Assembly: GCA_965153455.1 (NCBI GenBank)
Contig: OZ234497.1
Span: forward strand, 2,418,001 to 2,482,000
Origin: Sphagnum compactum
Lineage: Eukaryota > Bryophyta > Sphagnopsida > Sphagnales
Direction of reading: 5' to 3'
DNA length: 64,000 nt
A program made the position numbers and the translations under genes. The notes under the pieces are model-generated. The model had not been told where the DNA came from and did no database searches. It saw only the letters and a program-made list of their open reading frames with translations. Below are positions 33,285 to 44,343 of this stretch, one piece after another. Numbering within the stretch: position 1 is the stretch's first letter; every line of letters starts with the position of its first letter.

Positions 33285-35368
33285 ATGGCTACCGACAACG
33301 ACGAAGAGTTCTTCGGACTTTTCGAAGATGCAGACGACTTCGATATTTCCGCTGCCGCGGTTGCTGCTGCTGCTACTGTCGGCGTACCAGACGCTACCAC
33401 TTCGGCTATCCAGGAGATGATGATGATCACCGCTGACAATTCTTCCCAAGAACTCTTCTACCTCAGAATCTCGCAAAGCCATGACTTCAAGACCAATGTA
33501 TGTGCCACCGGCTCGCGACATCTATCATTCTCCCATACTTTTTGCTAACTTGTAGTAATCCAGGAAGCAGCGATGATGATCGATCTCGATTTCAGACTTG
33601 TTGGGTCTCTCGATTTTTTACTCCTCCTCGTCCCACTCTCATGTTTTTGTTCATAATCTGGATCGCCCTAGAAGATTCACGCATGCTTGCTTGCTTGCTT
33701 GCAACATGACCATTTCCAGCATCGATGGTAGTATTCTTCTCTCCCTCTGCTGCATGTGGTGGGGTTGACAATTCATCTTGCATAGGGGTTGAGGGGTATC
33801 TCCTATCTTGTGAATTGCAGCTGAAGCACCGTGAGGATGCAAAGTGGAAAGAGATTGAACAGTTGATGGACGATAGTATGGCAAGTGAGTTCGAGAAACT
33901 GGAGTCGCACCCAGTAGGAGGAGTCCCGCTGCTGGAGGCATGTCAGGCCCGCCAAGCAGAGTTGATTGCTCTCAAGAGTCAAACTGCTCAAGAAGAATGC
34001 ATGAACCTCTTGGAGTCACAGTTATGTGAAAAAAACTCTTGCCCTAATCTGGGCCCATCGTATTTAGGTCGCGTGTGGGAGCTTTTGAGAGTTTGTTTGA
34101 ACTGCTGCAACTGGTCAAAGACATCTATAGATAATAGCAGAGCTTGCAGGGGACATGCAGATCCTCCAGTTGCGACTAGACACACATGCATGTTACACTT
34201 CCATGGTTTTTTTTCTGACATGACATTTTCTGACAAACTGTGTGGAATTTTTGCTCATCAGGATCAACAGTGCTACGGATGATGAAGGGCAGATCATGGA
34301 AGAAATAGTAAACAGGAGTCTTTGTGCTGTGGAGCAACAGACGAAGCTCAAGGAGCTTGATGAGAAGCATCAGAACTCGATTTTTGCACTCAGAGAGGAC
34401 CAACACAAGACGCTCTTGGAGGTGCATGTTCTTCTCTTCTTCTTCATGATCATAATAAATGTAAGTCTCATGTGTCCCACTCATGAACATGTCATTCAAC
34501 GCATTCTGGGTTTCTATTGAGTGTTGTTATTGTTCTATGCCTCTTGTCATGCAGCATCTCAAGTCTAACAGGGAAGAAAGAGATAAGCTGCTAGATGAGT
34601 GGTCAGATTCCAGGATGCTACTTTTGGCACAGGTGGAAGCTACCCAGGCCAATACACAAAGTGTTTTAAGTGATGCTTCTGCCATGCTTGAGCAGGTGTG
34701 GAATGCAATCCTTGACCTTCCGAGTTACTATTAGACTTTGAAATTCTCATTTGCTACCCATCTGAGTTACTAGACTGTAAAATTCTTGTTGTGGTTGTCT
34801 GGAGGTAAGAGCAATATTGCCATCAGAGAGAGAGCAGCTATCTAAGTAACTTTCAGACATGACCATCTTCTGTCATGTATTACCATTTTGTATGAAAGTA
34901 TGTTGTAAGAGCATGTATGGGTTAGTGAAACTTTCAGACATGGGTAACTTTCATTTTTTAAATATTACTTAGATTATGAGGACTATTAGTTGTGTACCTA
35001 TTATGGTTAACATTGGATTTGTGGCACATGAACAGAATCATAAGGCAAGACAAGAGCAGCATATGTCCATGTCCAACTTCACAGCAATCTTCAGGCATCT
35101 TGAAGAAGTACTGGAACAGCGCTCAACAAGCCCAGAAGTATTTGATCAGAACTCAACCACCCCAGGAACTGTGTGTGACTGTAATGTCTGTTTTGAGGAA
35201 CTGGACTCAGGCAGTGGTAACACAAATGGCAAGAAAAGGGCTTGCTTCAGACCTTGCAACCACGCGACCATTTGTTTGGATTGTGCACTGAGGATATGGA
35301 GAGAAACCAAAACCTGTCCTATATGCATGGCCACTCTGACCACTGTGCCAGAAGTAATTCACTTATGA
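33285..35368 (+). CDS. RING gene B: C3HC4 RING-finger protein, paralog of gene A
   Basis: Five exons join in frame: 33285-33497, 33821-34020, 34262-34421, 34555-34695, 35036-35368 (348 aa). Exon 1 starts MATDNDEEFFGLFED, acidic then Ala-rich, and ends in LFYLRISQSHDFKTN, matching gene A. The middle (about 72-238) is charged and probably coiled-coil (IMEEIVNR, TKLKELDEKHQN, NREERDKLLDEW). The RING is C287/C290, C311, H313, C317, C320, C332, C335 and ends six residues after VPEV. The likely role is E3 ubiquitin ligase; target unknown. The exon 2 donor (CA|GTTATG at 34021) is inferred from phase: it is the only nearby donor I found that joins the 34262 acceptor in frame. Gene A reads straight through this point. 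It is convergent with eS24, whose stop lies about 850 bp downstream. Confidence 0.8.
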
Positions 35369-36221
35369 AGGCAGTAACGCAAAGGCAAGAAGAATGAGAA
35401 ACCCACAAGTCCGTTATATATAAAGCCATAGGTATGTTATATCCCCATTGCATTTGATACCATTGCCCTTAGGGGTTTAGGGCACAAATTTCTACACAGA
35501 CAAGCAGGGACAGGCTAAACCTAGGTCATAATATTGTTGTCACTGTAACAGTTTCAGCACCACATATCTGAGTGTGCCTCATGCTACCATGTTTGCATAC
35601 AATATTCATAGGAGTGCCATCAAGGAGAGATTCACAAAACACATAGATGCAAGTTCCAAGATGGACTTCATTGTTGCAGTTCCACATATTTACTTGTGGA
35701 TTTCTTGTAAGTAAAGAAGGCTGGAAGATCATGTACTTCCCCGGCCATCAGTTTGAAAGCTGTTTGTCATGAACAATATTGAACAGAATGAACAAATAAT
35801 CCAACATTGACATTTGCTTATTGAAATGGAAAACATGTAGTTTCTTGCAATATCATTGTGTTCCTTGAATCATCTGGGGGTTTTTGAACCCAAAAAACAT
35901 AAACTGGAGGCATCCCACAAACAGAACTCTCTCCTTACTAGTGTCCACTGAGAGATATGTTGGAGGATATATCTGAGAAATTGCTGGAAACTCAAATTCC
36001 CCATGCACAAATATGGCAGTTTGATTCCATCCAAAAACCAAAAGACCACAACAAGGGAAGCTCAGAAATGAACAAGTACAAGTAACTGCTTGAAACTCAG
36101 AGTCCAAGTGCATGAAAAAATTGGGCTCATCTGCCCATCATTGAGATGATAATTACCCCCAAAGAAAATTTTGAGGCAATGGGCATCAAGTTACAAAAGA
36201 GGGATCACTGCACATGTCATT
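35369..36221. other. Convergent intergenic region between gene B and eS24
   Basis: Holds the 3' untranslated regions of both neighbours, including a GGGGTTTAGGG word at about 35471-35481. No supported frame. Confidence 0.4.
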
Positions 36222-37671
36222 CTATTTCTTCTTCTTTGCAGCATCTGAAGCCTTCGTCTGCACAAAACAAGGGGTGTGTTAATGATGTGACTATCCAGAT
36301 CCTAAGACCTTGAATGCTAATAGTTGATACCTCAGCAATCCTGAGGACAGGGGCATTTTAGGGTCTCTCTACAGTCTTGATTGTAAGTGTACCAGTCAAG
36401 GGTAACACACAAAAAGCAAGGAAACGTTACCTTCTTAACACCTCTGATCTTCTTGGCTCGGTTCCTCCTTTCCTTCATCTGCTTCCTTGATTTCTCCACT
36501 TTTGTTGCCAACCCATTCTGTGAGCAGCCCACACAAACTACATTAAAACAAGAGTATTTAAGGAATATAACAAGGGGGACTATGCGGTGGGAGTGACCCA
36601 GTCAAAATGGATTCTTGTGGCAGGAGCTGATAGGAAAAAAAAATGACAACCAGAAACCCTAGCGGGCTTGAAGAATGACTCAAGCTCCCACCACCAAGCC
36701 AATAGTCTCACAAGCAGTAAGATGTGGAGAAAGATGTACCCGGATGAGGCGATATTTGGGCTCAAATTTCTTGGCAGCATCAACACTGTCATAAATGAGG
36801 CCAAATCCTGTGGACTTGCCACCTCCAAACTGAGTGCGGAATCCGAAGACGAAAATAGATTGAGGGTCACGCACATCATAAACCTTTGCAAGCTTCTCCT
36901 TTAGCTCTACCTGAATAGTGCAAGGTAATTTTAGAAACAAATTTTTTTTTGAAATAACCTCGTAGACCATGCAACAAAAACCCAGCAATCTAATTCCGTG
37001 CAAAGAAAATAGCTTGATTGCTAGGAGAATGCTGGAGCAGTGAGTACTCTCCTTGCCCTAACCCCAACAAGATATACCAATTTTTTGCATCGATCGATTC
37101 TTGTAAGTATCTGCATAAGCACTAAGACTGAACACAGGTTATGATGAGCAGGCAACAACATAGAGAAATACACAGCAATTCAGCAGTCACCTTGGAGACG
37201 TTTGCACGGCCAGGATGGAGAACATCGATGACCTGCACAGTCAAGTCACCATCTTCATAACTTCTTCACAAAGTGCTCAACAAAACCTTTTACAACACCA
37301 ATACAAAATGTGTTTACAAGAGGATTGCGAAGAACAGGAATAGCAAGATCTTGACTTGACCTTTTTGTATTTGCCACCATCCCAAGAAGAACACCTATGC
37401 ATGACTGTCTACTTCGTCACTCTACAAAAGCATGGTCCTATACGTGCATGCCCTAGACTCAATCAAAAGAGTGCACAAAAATCACCAACAAATGTTGCTC
37501 TTTACGGCTACAATAGTATGAAAGTGCGCAAGCGGCTTGCAAGAGAATGGTTTCTAGAGGAGAAGAAAAAAAAGGAGAATGGAGGGGCAAGTGACTCACA
37601 AACTGCTTACGGGCGAGCAGACGGTTAGTCATGAACTTACGCGTACGCACGGTGCACGCCCTCTCAGCCAT
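36222..37671 (-). CDS. RPS24: 40S ribosomal protein S24 (eS24)
   Basis: Five exons on the minus strand: 37671-37600, 37232-37191, 36910-36740, 36517-36431, 36257-36222. All joins are phase 0 and give 135 aa, the normal eS24 length. The product belongs to the small subunit of cytosolic ribosomes. It starts [19 protein letters not shown], continues with [16 protein letters not shown] and a [15 protein letters not shown] block (about residues 67-81), then EPKYRLIR, then a basic tail [21 protein letters not shown] ending in AAKKKK. Nothing is missing from the family pattern and no residue looks abnormal. Three telo-boxes lie about 140-175 bp upstream of the ATG, a usual promoter feature of plant ribosomal protein genes. 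Boundaries are firm because protein conservation is very high. Confidence 0.96.
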
Positions 37672-37808
37672 GGCTACGGCAACGCTAGATCGTGATACAG
37701 CTCTGGGGATTGACGAGCGTCAAGAAGCAGAGCAAGAGAAAGAAAGAAAAAGGTCGAAAGACAGCGCTACACAAAGCGAACTGCACAAAAAGGACCCTCG
37801 ACTGCACA

Positions 37809-37847
37809 AAACCCTAAATAGCCAAACCCTAATTCTAGAAACCCTAA
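37809..37847 (+). promoter_or_regulatory. Three telo-boxes upstream of eS24
   Basis: AAACCCTAA occurs at 37809-37817, 37824-37832 and 37839-37847, at an exact 15-bp spacing. Telo-boxes are known to be enriched in promoters or leaders of plant ribosomal protein genes and to bind Myb-like telobox factors. Here they lie upstream of the minus-strand eS24 start. Whether they fall in promoter or 5' leader depends on the unmapped start site. Confidence 0.75.
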
Positions 37848-37959
37848 AAAGGTTACAGCCGTGGATCTCCTCTACTTCCCCCCACCATTTCATACGTGTT
37901 AAGATCTGAACCGCACTTTTCTGATCAGGGGACCTAGGTGTGGAGCCCAACCTTTTGAC

Positions 37960-39225
37960 ATTTTATTTCTATTCATTATATTAATTACCTTTCAAAAAAG
38001 TTCTTAACATATGCTCTTCATACCCACTTAGATTTTATTACCAATTTTGGTTTTTGGGCCTTAAAATTATTATTTTTACAAAATTAATGTTATGCAATAT
38101 TATTTTAAAATAATAAAATCATTATAATAATGTTTGGAATGCATTTTTAATGTCATCAATTAGTTTCATTCTACTTTCATTATTATTTTTAATTTTTTTG
38201 AAATTTCATGTGTGCATGTTTCTAATGCTAATTACACAACTAATTGTCTTTCTTCGTTTCAAAATATGGCCTACATGTGAAAATGTTTTTGATTTATCTT
38301 ATACATTTATTCACTTATATTCACATGATAAAATATAGGATAAAATGATGAAATATTTACACCTACCTTTTGCTTTGTGAATAAAAAAAATTGTTTGTAA
38401 TTCATGTTAACCCTACTTGGATCAATATTTTTCACAACATATATATATTTATTTATTTATTTATTTATTTATTTTTTACTTAGTTTGGACTAGTGTTGGA
38501 AGGGTATATGGAAAGTCTAGTAATAATACTCGATAGTTTTGGTTTCAAAATATGCCTCACTTATTTTAAACTTGCCCTTAATTTCAATACCCTAATAAAT
38601 ACCCTAACCTAGGACTTGGCCTATTATTATAGTATTTGGATTTGAACTTGAGATTTGATGTTCATCATTTCTATGTACAAACTTGTGTAGATCTTGCCAT
38701 GGCAAGGAATTTTAAATTTTTTTTCCCAAGGTTTTGGTTTGAATTTTTAAAACCACATTTTTTTTGGCTAAAATTAAGTGATTGGAGGGATTTTTACTTT
38801 TCTTTTTTTTTCTTTTTTTTCTTTTTTGCATTTCTGTTTAGGCCTTTGTGAACAAAAATTAAGACTACAAATAATAATAATAATAATACTGTACCGTAGT
38901 ATTATTTATTTACCAAAGCCCAGTTCAACACTAATTACATTATTTTCAGAAATACTCTTTGTTTCTGAAGGAAAATAAAGAATCTGATGAAAAGATTTAG
39001 GAATATATCATGTGTCGAAATGGAATCCTCCAAATTAATTAATTAATTAATTATTCAACAAACGTGTGTCAAAGTTGCCAAGTTGGAGGTTAATAATCAG
39101 CAACAAAACTTTGTTGAATTTTGGTCACAAAAGGTGACCTTCTCTCAAATGCGGTCTTAAAACAGCGAATGAAGGAAGGATTTGTTGTTTTCTCCACCCT
39201 TCGTTGCTGCTCTTGCGCAGCGACC
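37960..39225. other. AT-rich spacer between eS24 and RF3
   Basis: No gene seen. Contains a (TTTA)n run at about 38447-38473, T-runs at 38760-38830, AAT repeats at about 38870-38887, and a TTAA(TTAA)n run at about 39034-39052. The two flanking genes diverge, so both promoters must lie in or beside this stretch. Sequence close to 39226 is the RF3 leader. Confidence 0.45.
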
Positions 39226-42200
39226 ATGGCCAATGGAGCAGCTATGGCCACTGCGGCTATGGTGTCGCACGCTCTGCAACCTCTGTTGCAGCAGCAGCAG
39301 CAGCAATCTGCTCTCGCAAGGCCGTGGAGAAGGCAGGTGGAGCTCTGCAGATTGGCAGCCGGACGTGTAATTATCAGGAGCCAAGAACCCGTTGAAAACC
39401 GTTCCTTGCAAGGAGGGGGAGGAGGAGGAGGAGTCATCGGAGGAGGACTAGATGGCCGTTATTGCAGAACCAATGGTGCACAGAAATCGAGAACGTCTGC
39501 TCAGGCTTCCGTTCTCGGAGAACTGAGGAGTGATGTTGTTGCAGAGGTGGAGGATTTGAGGTTGCAGGAGGCTGGAAGCGCCACAGGGGAAGAGAGCAGC
39601 GGAGCGAGTAATTGCGGATTAGAAGAAGTTGTAGATGGCGAAAATGACGAGCGGGATGAGGAAAGCCGTGCAGTGGATGCGGATGCGGGGTCTAGCCTTG
39701 GAGATGGAGTAATCTCTGCAGCTGCACTTGCGAAAGAAGTTGCAAAGAGGCGCAATTTCGCAATCATCTCACATCCTGATGCAGGCAAAACGACTCTGGT
39801 AATATATTCAATTGCTTTTGTTTGTCTTCAACTGTTTTGCATGACTTTCTTTCAAGCTCCTAATAATACTCGAAATTGTTCCAGTCAAAATAACTATTCT
39901 GCAAGGTCTGTGTGGGAATCTTGTCTTCAAGTACAAACACCAGATCTTGAGTAACCTATTCAGATTCTATGATACAAACATGTGATGCTTTCCTTGTTGG
40001 AATCCCTTTTTACTTACTTTGTGACCTTGTAGACAGAGAAGCTGCTTTTGTATGGGGGAGCAATTCATGAGGCTGGGGCAGTGAAGGCCCGTCGGGATGC
40101 CCGCCATGCAACATCAGATTGGATGGAGCTTGAAAAGCAAAGGGGTATGTGACATTTCTTAGTTGTTATAGCTTGTAGCTGGATTTGGACTTCAGGTTTT
40201 GGATTCATAGGTGAAGAAGTGACCATGGATGTCCTTTGAGCTTATGCAGGGAACTTGGTGTTGTGGTCTGTTTGTTTGAACAGGTATTTCCATCACGTCA
40301 ACTGCATTAGTATTTGAGAGCAAAGGATACCAAATTACCCTGCTTGATACACCTGGACATCAGGATTTTGGAGAGGACACATACCGGTGAGCTCTCTGCT
40401 TCCAGAGAAGATTATGGGAGTTTCTTTAATCTCTTTTATAGCTTCCACAAAATGGTACAGAGTTTGTTGGTGTGATAATGATGGACTATAGCTTACTTCT
40501 CAATCAGAATGAAGAAAAATCAAGTACACACAAGAAAGCTGCTTTGGAACTAGGCTTACAGTACGTGGTTTTACCTTTGGTCAGGACATTGGCAGCTGCA
40601 GATAATGCAGTAATGCTGGTGGATGCAGGCAAAGGCTTGGAGCCCCAGACCCGAAAGCTTTTTGAGGTCAGTGATGAAATAGCCATTCTGCTGCCTAGAG
40701 TACTTGAATTCTTAAGAGCCCCCTTTTGAGCACAAGGTCTGAGTAGCTTGAGCTTAAGATAACATTAGATGTCAGTTGTCATTGACTTCACAATCATTAA
40801 GACTGACACTGCATTTGTTTGTGATCTGTTTAGGTTTGCAGAATGCGCAGGCTGCCTATCTTTACCTTCATCAACAAGATGGACCGCCCTGCATTGGAGC
40901 CCCTTGAGCTTTTGGACCAGATTGAAAGGGAATTTGGGTTGTCAACGTACCCTGTCAATTGGCCAATTGGTTCTGGTGATAGGTACATTCATGATGATAT
41001 TCTCTGATTTTCTTGATCTATAACTTAACTGCTAATGCACTGTCTAAACAGTGCTTTGGGATGCATATGAGGTCTTAGGGTGCAAAGTATTCTGGACGAT
41101 GTGAAGTATGTATGTTGCATTTAGTTGTCAGGGTTTAGGTACTTTGCTTCAGAAAAGTGAGAGGACAAGATGTGTTAAGTATCATCTCAAAGGTTTCTGA
41201 AGCTTTGCATTGTATTTGTACAGATTTGTAGGGGTGTATTACAGACCTCGACAACAGGTACACCTTTTTGAGAAAGGGAAAAAGCATGGTAGCCAAGAAG
41301 CTTCAGTACGAGTGCTTCCCTGGGGTGATCCCTCTCTTGAAGATATTATTGACCGAGACCTCTTCCAACAGCTCCAGGTTTGTCTTGCCATGAATTTGTA
41401 CAGATTTACTATGCTGTTGTGTCCCGTGTATGACCATTCAAAGTACCAGGTTGCTTGATCATTGTATGTGACTGTTTACATATTATTGGACACAGGAGGA
41501 GATAGAGCTTTTGGAGGAGCTCACACCCCCATTGGACATGTCAAAGATTTATAGTGGGGATCTTTCTCCTGTGTACTTTGGGAGCGCTATGAACAATTTT
41601 GGGGTAAGCTTTTCTGCCATGTGCCAGTGGACTTCTGTAATGATTTTACACTCTAAATTGTTCAATTGCTGAGGCTGTGGTCATGGGAACGTTCATACAT
41701 GCTATGAGTCCACATCAAGGTCAAAAATGAAGTTGGAGTTAATGTTTGTAGGTGGAATTGTTTCTAGAGAGCTTTCTGGGGTATGCAGTTCAACCAGGCA
41801 GTCACAAGAGTGATGTTGGCGAAGTGGAGCCTGAGTATCCACACTTCACTGGGTTTGTATTCAAAGTAAGAACCCTTGTCTTCAACTTGAAAACTCTCTG
41901 AAAATCAAATAGGTGTTAAAGAGAGAGTTTTGCCCAGGTGGTTGCAGAATACCTTGGAATATGATTGCCTGTTAGAGAATTTGAAGTCTGCCACTCTTGT
42001 GATCACATTCTCTTATTTTCAAATTAGACTGCATGAATCTTGGTAAGATGCCACATTTGATGTAGAACCTAAGTTAAGTCTAAAATTACTCAGTATGTTT
42101 TTGGAGTATGCAGCTCCAAGCAAACATGGATCCAAAGCATCGTGACAAGGTTGCCTTTGTACGTGTATGCTCAGGTCAGTTGCAGTCCATCAGTTCTTTT

Positions 42201-44343
42201 CGTAGATGCCATAGATTGCTGATAGTTCAGTCTTTGAAAAATGTCATAGGATTGTGGAGCTTTGTTCCTACTTTTGTTGCCAAAGGTCTCACTTGTTTCA
42301 AAGATCATCAATCTAAATGAACCAATGTACTTCTAAAAATAGGTTTCAAGGTTACAATCTTCCATTTCTCTTATTTAGTCTTGTCTCAAGTCACATTTTG
42401 GTGTATGTTTGCAGGCCAATTTACCAAGGGCATGAAGGTGCAGGTGGCAAGAAATGGGAAGACTCTTACACTAACAAGGCCACAGAAAATGTTTGCACAA
42501 GATCGGACTACCATGGAGACTGGATATGCTGGAGATGGTAAGCAGCAGAAACTCAATTTTTGCTGTTGCATATAAACTCGGTATTACTCTAGATAGCTGG
42601 ACACAGATTTACAGCAATGATGCAGTATTTCTGGTATCTTGAAGATTATAGCATTGTGCCCTATAATATGCACCTAAAAAGTGATGACCTAGAACCAAAT
42701 AGGCCATCCTGAGACATGGTTAGAAATGATCCAGTGAGTCTGATGCTATATTCTCTATATGAATCTCAAAATGAAAATAACTCGCTCTTGACTGGGGGCT
42801 CTATGTGTGCCTGTTTGCAGTGATTGGTCTTAACAACCCAAATGCTTTCTGTATTGGGGACACTGTATATTGTGGACCCCGTAGGACATTCCCAGGGATT
42901 CCCTCTTTCTCACCAGAACTCTTCAGCTACATGCGCAACCCCAATCCATCAAAATACAAACAATTCCTGAAGGGTATTACTGAGCTGCTTGGTGAAGGTG
43001 CTGTCCAGGTAATTTAGAGCTGTGAAATGGAAGCTTATATGGTCTCAACTGCACTGCCTTCAACAGTTCATCTGCTTGATTCTTCTGCTCCATCATTGCT
43101 TCTCTTGTTCACGTTTGCTCATACAATCTCTTGGTTCAATGCTAAATGCCACTGTTCTCTGTCTCTAGATATTCAATAACATGTTTGATGAGCAGGTGCT
43201 GTATTCAGTGGATACAGGCAGGACAGATCCCATCTTAGCTGCTGTTGGGCAGCTACAATTTGAGGTGTGCTCAACTACCCTTCCATCTTGATGTTCAACC
43301 CTACAACCTTGAGTTTCCAAAGTTGTCTCTGGAGTTACCTACCAGCGCTTGCTCTATATGTGAGGAGTTTCTGCAAACAGGTGAGGTACAATGTAGAACA
43401 TCATGTACGTGCAAGAATGATCCAGATTGAAGATTTGTGGGGAGTTCTCTGAAGTCATTTGCATTGTCTGTGGAGGTGGAAGTTTCCTTACGTATTAGAG
43501 TTGCTCCTGATGAACAGGTTGTACAGTATCGAATGCAGAGTGAGTATGGAGTAGAGACACAGCTGGAGCCTCTGAGCTTCAGCGTTGCAAGGTGGGTGAC
43601 AGGAGGCTGGCCTGCCCTTGAAAAGGTGGGCCGCATCTACAACTGTGCTACTGTCAAGGACCAGGTAAGGGAGTTCCTTGCAAGGAATTTCAATATGCTT
43701 GTTGAAGAAGTCAACACCCTTGGATCAATATGCTGGCACCATGCATCAATCTTGCATCTGACAGTGTGGTTTACCATATGGAGTTTGAACAGGTGGTTCT
43801 TATACCCAGTCAAAGCAACCATAAATTTGAGAACTGACTTGCATGTGTTGCACTTGTCTGCAGTGGGGGCGCCCTGTTCTGCTGTTCCGGAATGAGTGGA
43901 ATGTTGCACAACTTCTGGTATGGATTTATTTCCCTCTTCTATATCTTGGTTCTTGTCTTGTACCTCATGTTTAGCACTGTGTCCAGCCTCTTGGTATTGT
44001 GGTAGTGTCATTTTTTCAATGGCTCTTATCAATGAGTAAGACTCTTTCTTTTAAGGAGGATGTGATCAGGATTAAAAAAAGAAAAATCTCCACAAGTTTC
44101 TTATATGGTGAAAGGTTGAAACCTGCCAACATTAACAAGATATTTGCAAACTCAGGCAGGGCATCCTTCAATTTTGTTAGGAAATATAATTTTGGATGTC
44201 ATGGTAGTTCTGTCAGGTATTCCTTACAAACATTCTCAGAGCTTCAACACTTGGAATTGTCAACTTGTGTGCAGAGCGAACATGCCAGCATTGGGGAGCT
44301 TGCTCCATACGCCTTGCCACCTGATCAGACATCCATGAAGTAA
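39226..44343 (+). CDS. prfC: Bacterial-type peptide chain release factor 3 (RF3) GTPase, probably organellar
   Basis: Fifteen exons join in frame: 39226-39798, 40033-40144, 40284-40386, 40585-40666, 40834-40982, 41224-41377, 41496-41603, 41752-41865, 42114-42174, 42415-42537, 42821-43008, 43169-43264, 43518-43664, 43864-43917, 44275-44343 (710 aa). RF3 is a translational GTPase that removes RF1/RF2 from ribosomes after release. GTPase motifs: HPDAGKTT 183-190, DTPGH 250-254, NKMD 304-307. RF3-specific stretches include [15 protein letters not shown], a [13 protein letters not shown] block and QSEYGVET. The first 170 or so residues precede the GTPase domain; Ala-, Gln- and Arg-rich with few acidic residues at the start, they look like a transit peptide, so plastid (less likely mitochondrial) location is inferred. 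This leader has Q22-27 and G63-69 runs. Total minus leader is about the bacterial size. No residue looks broken. Confidence 0.93.

Noticed and set aside
33074-33521. Two minus-strand frames with poly-Gln or poly-Asn
   Set aside because: They read the TTC/TTG repeat in the leader of gene B and the antisense of its exon 1.
36332-36532. 66-codon minus-strand ORF taken as a gene of its own
   Set aside because: It is exon 4 of eS24 with intron sequence on either side.
39090-39437. 115-codon minus-strand frame and other frames over RF3 exon 1
   Set aside because: Shadows of the RF3 transit-peptide exon, caused by CAG and GGA repeats.
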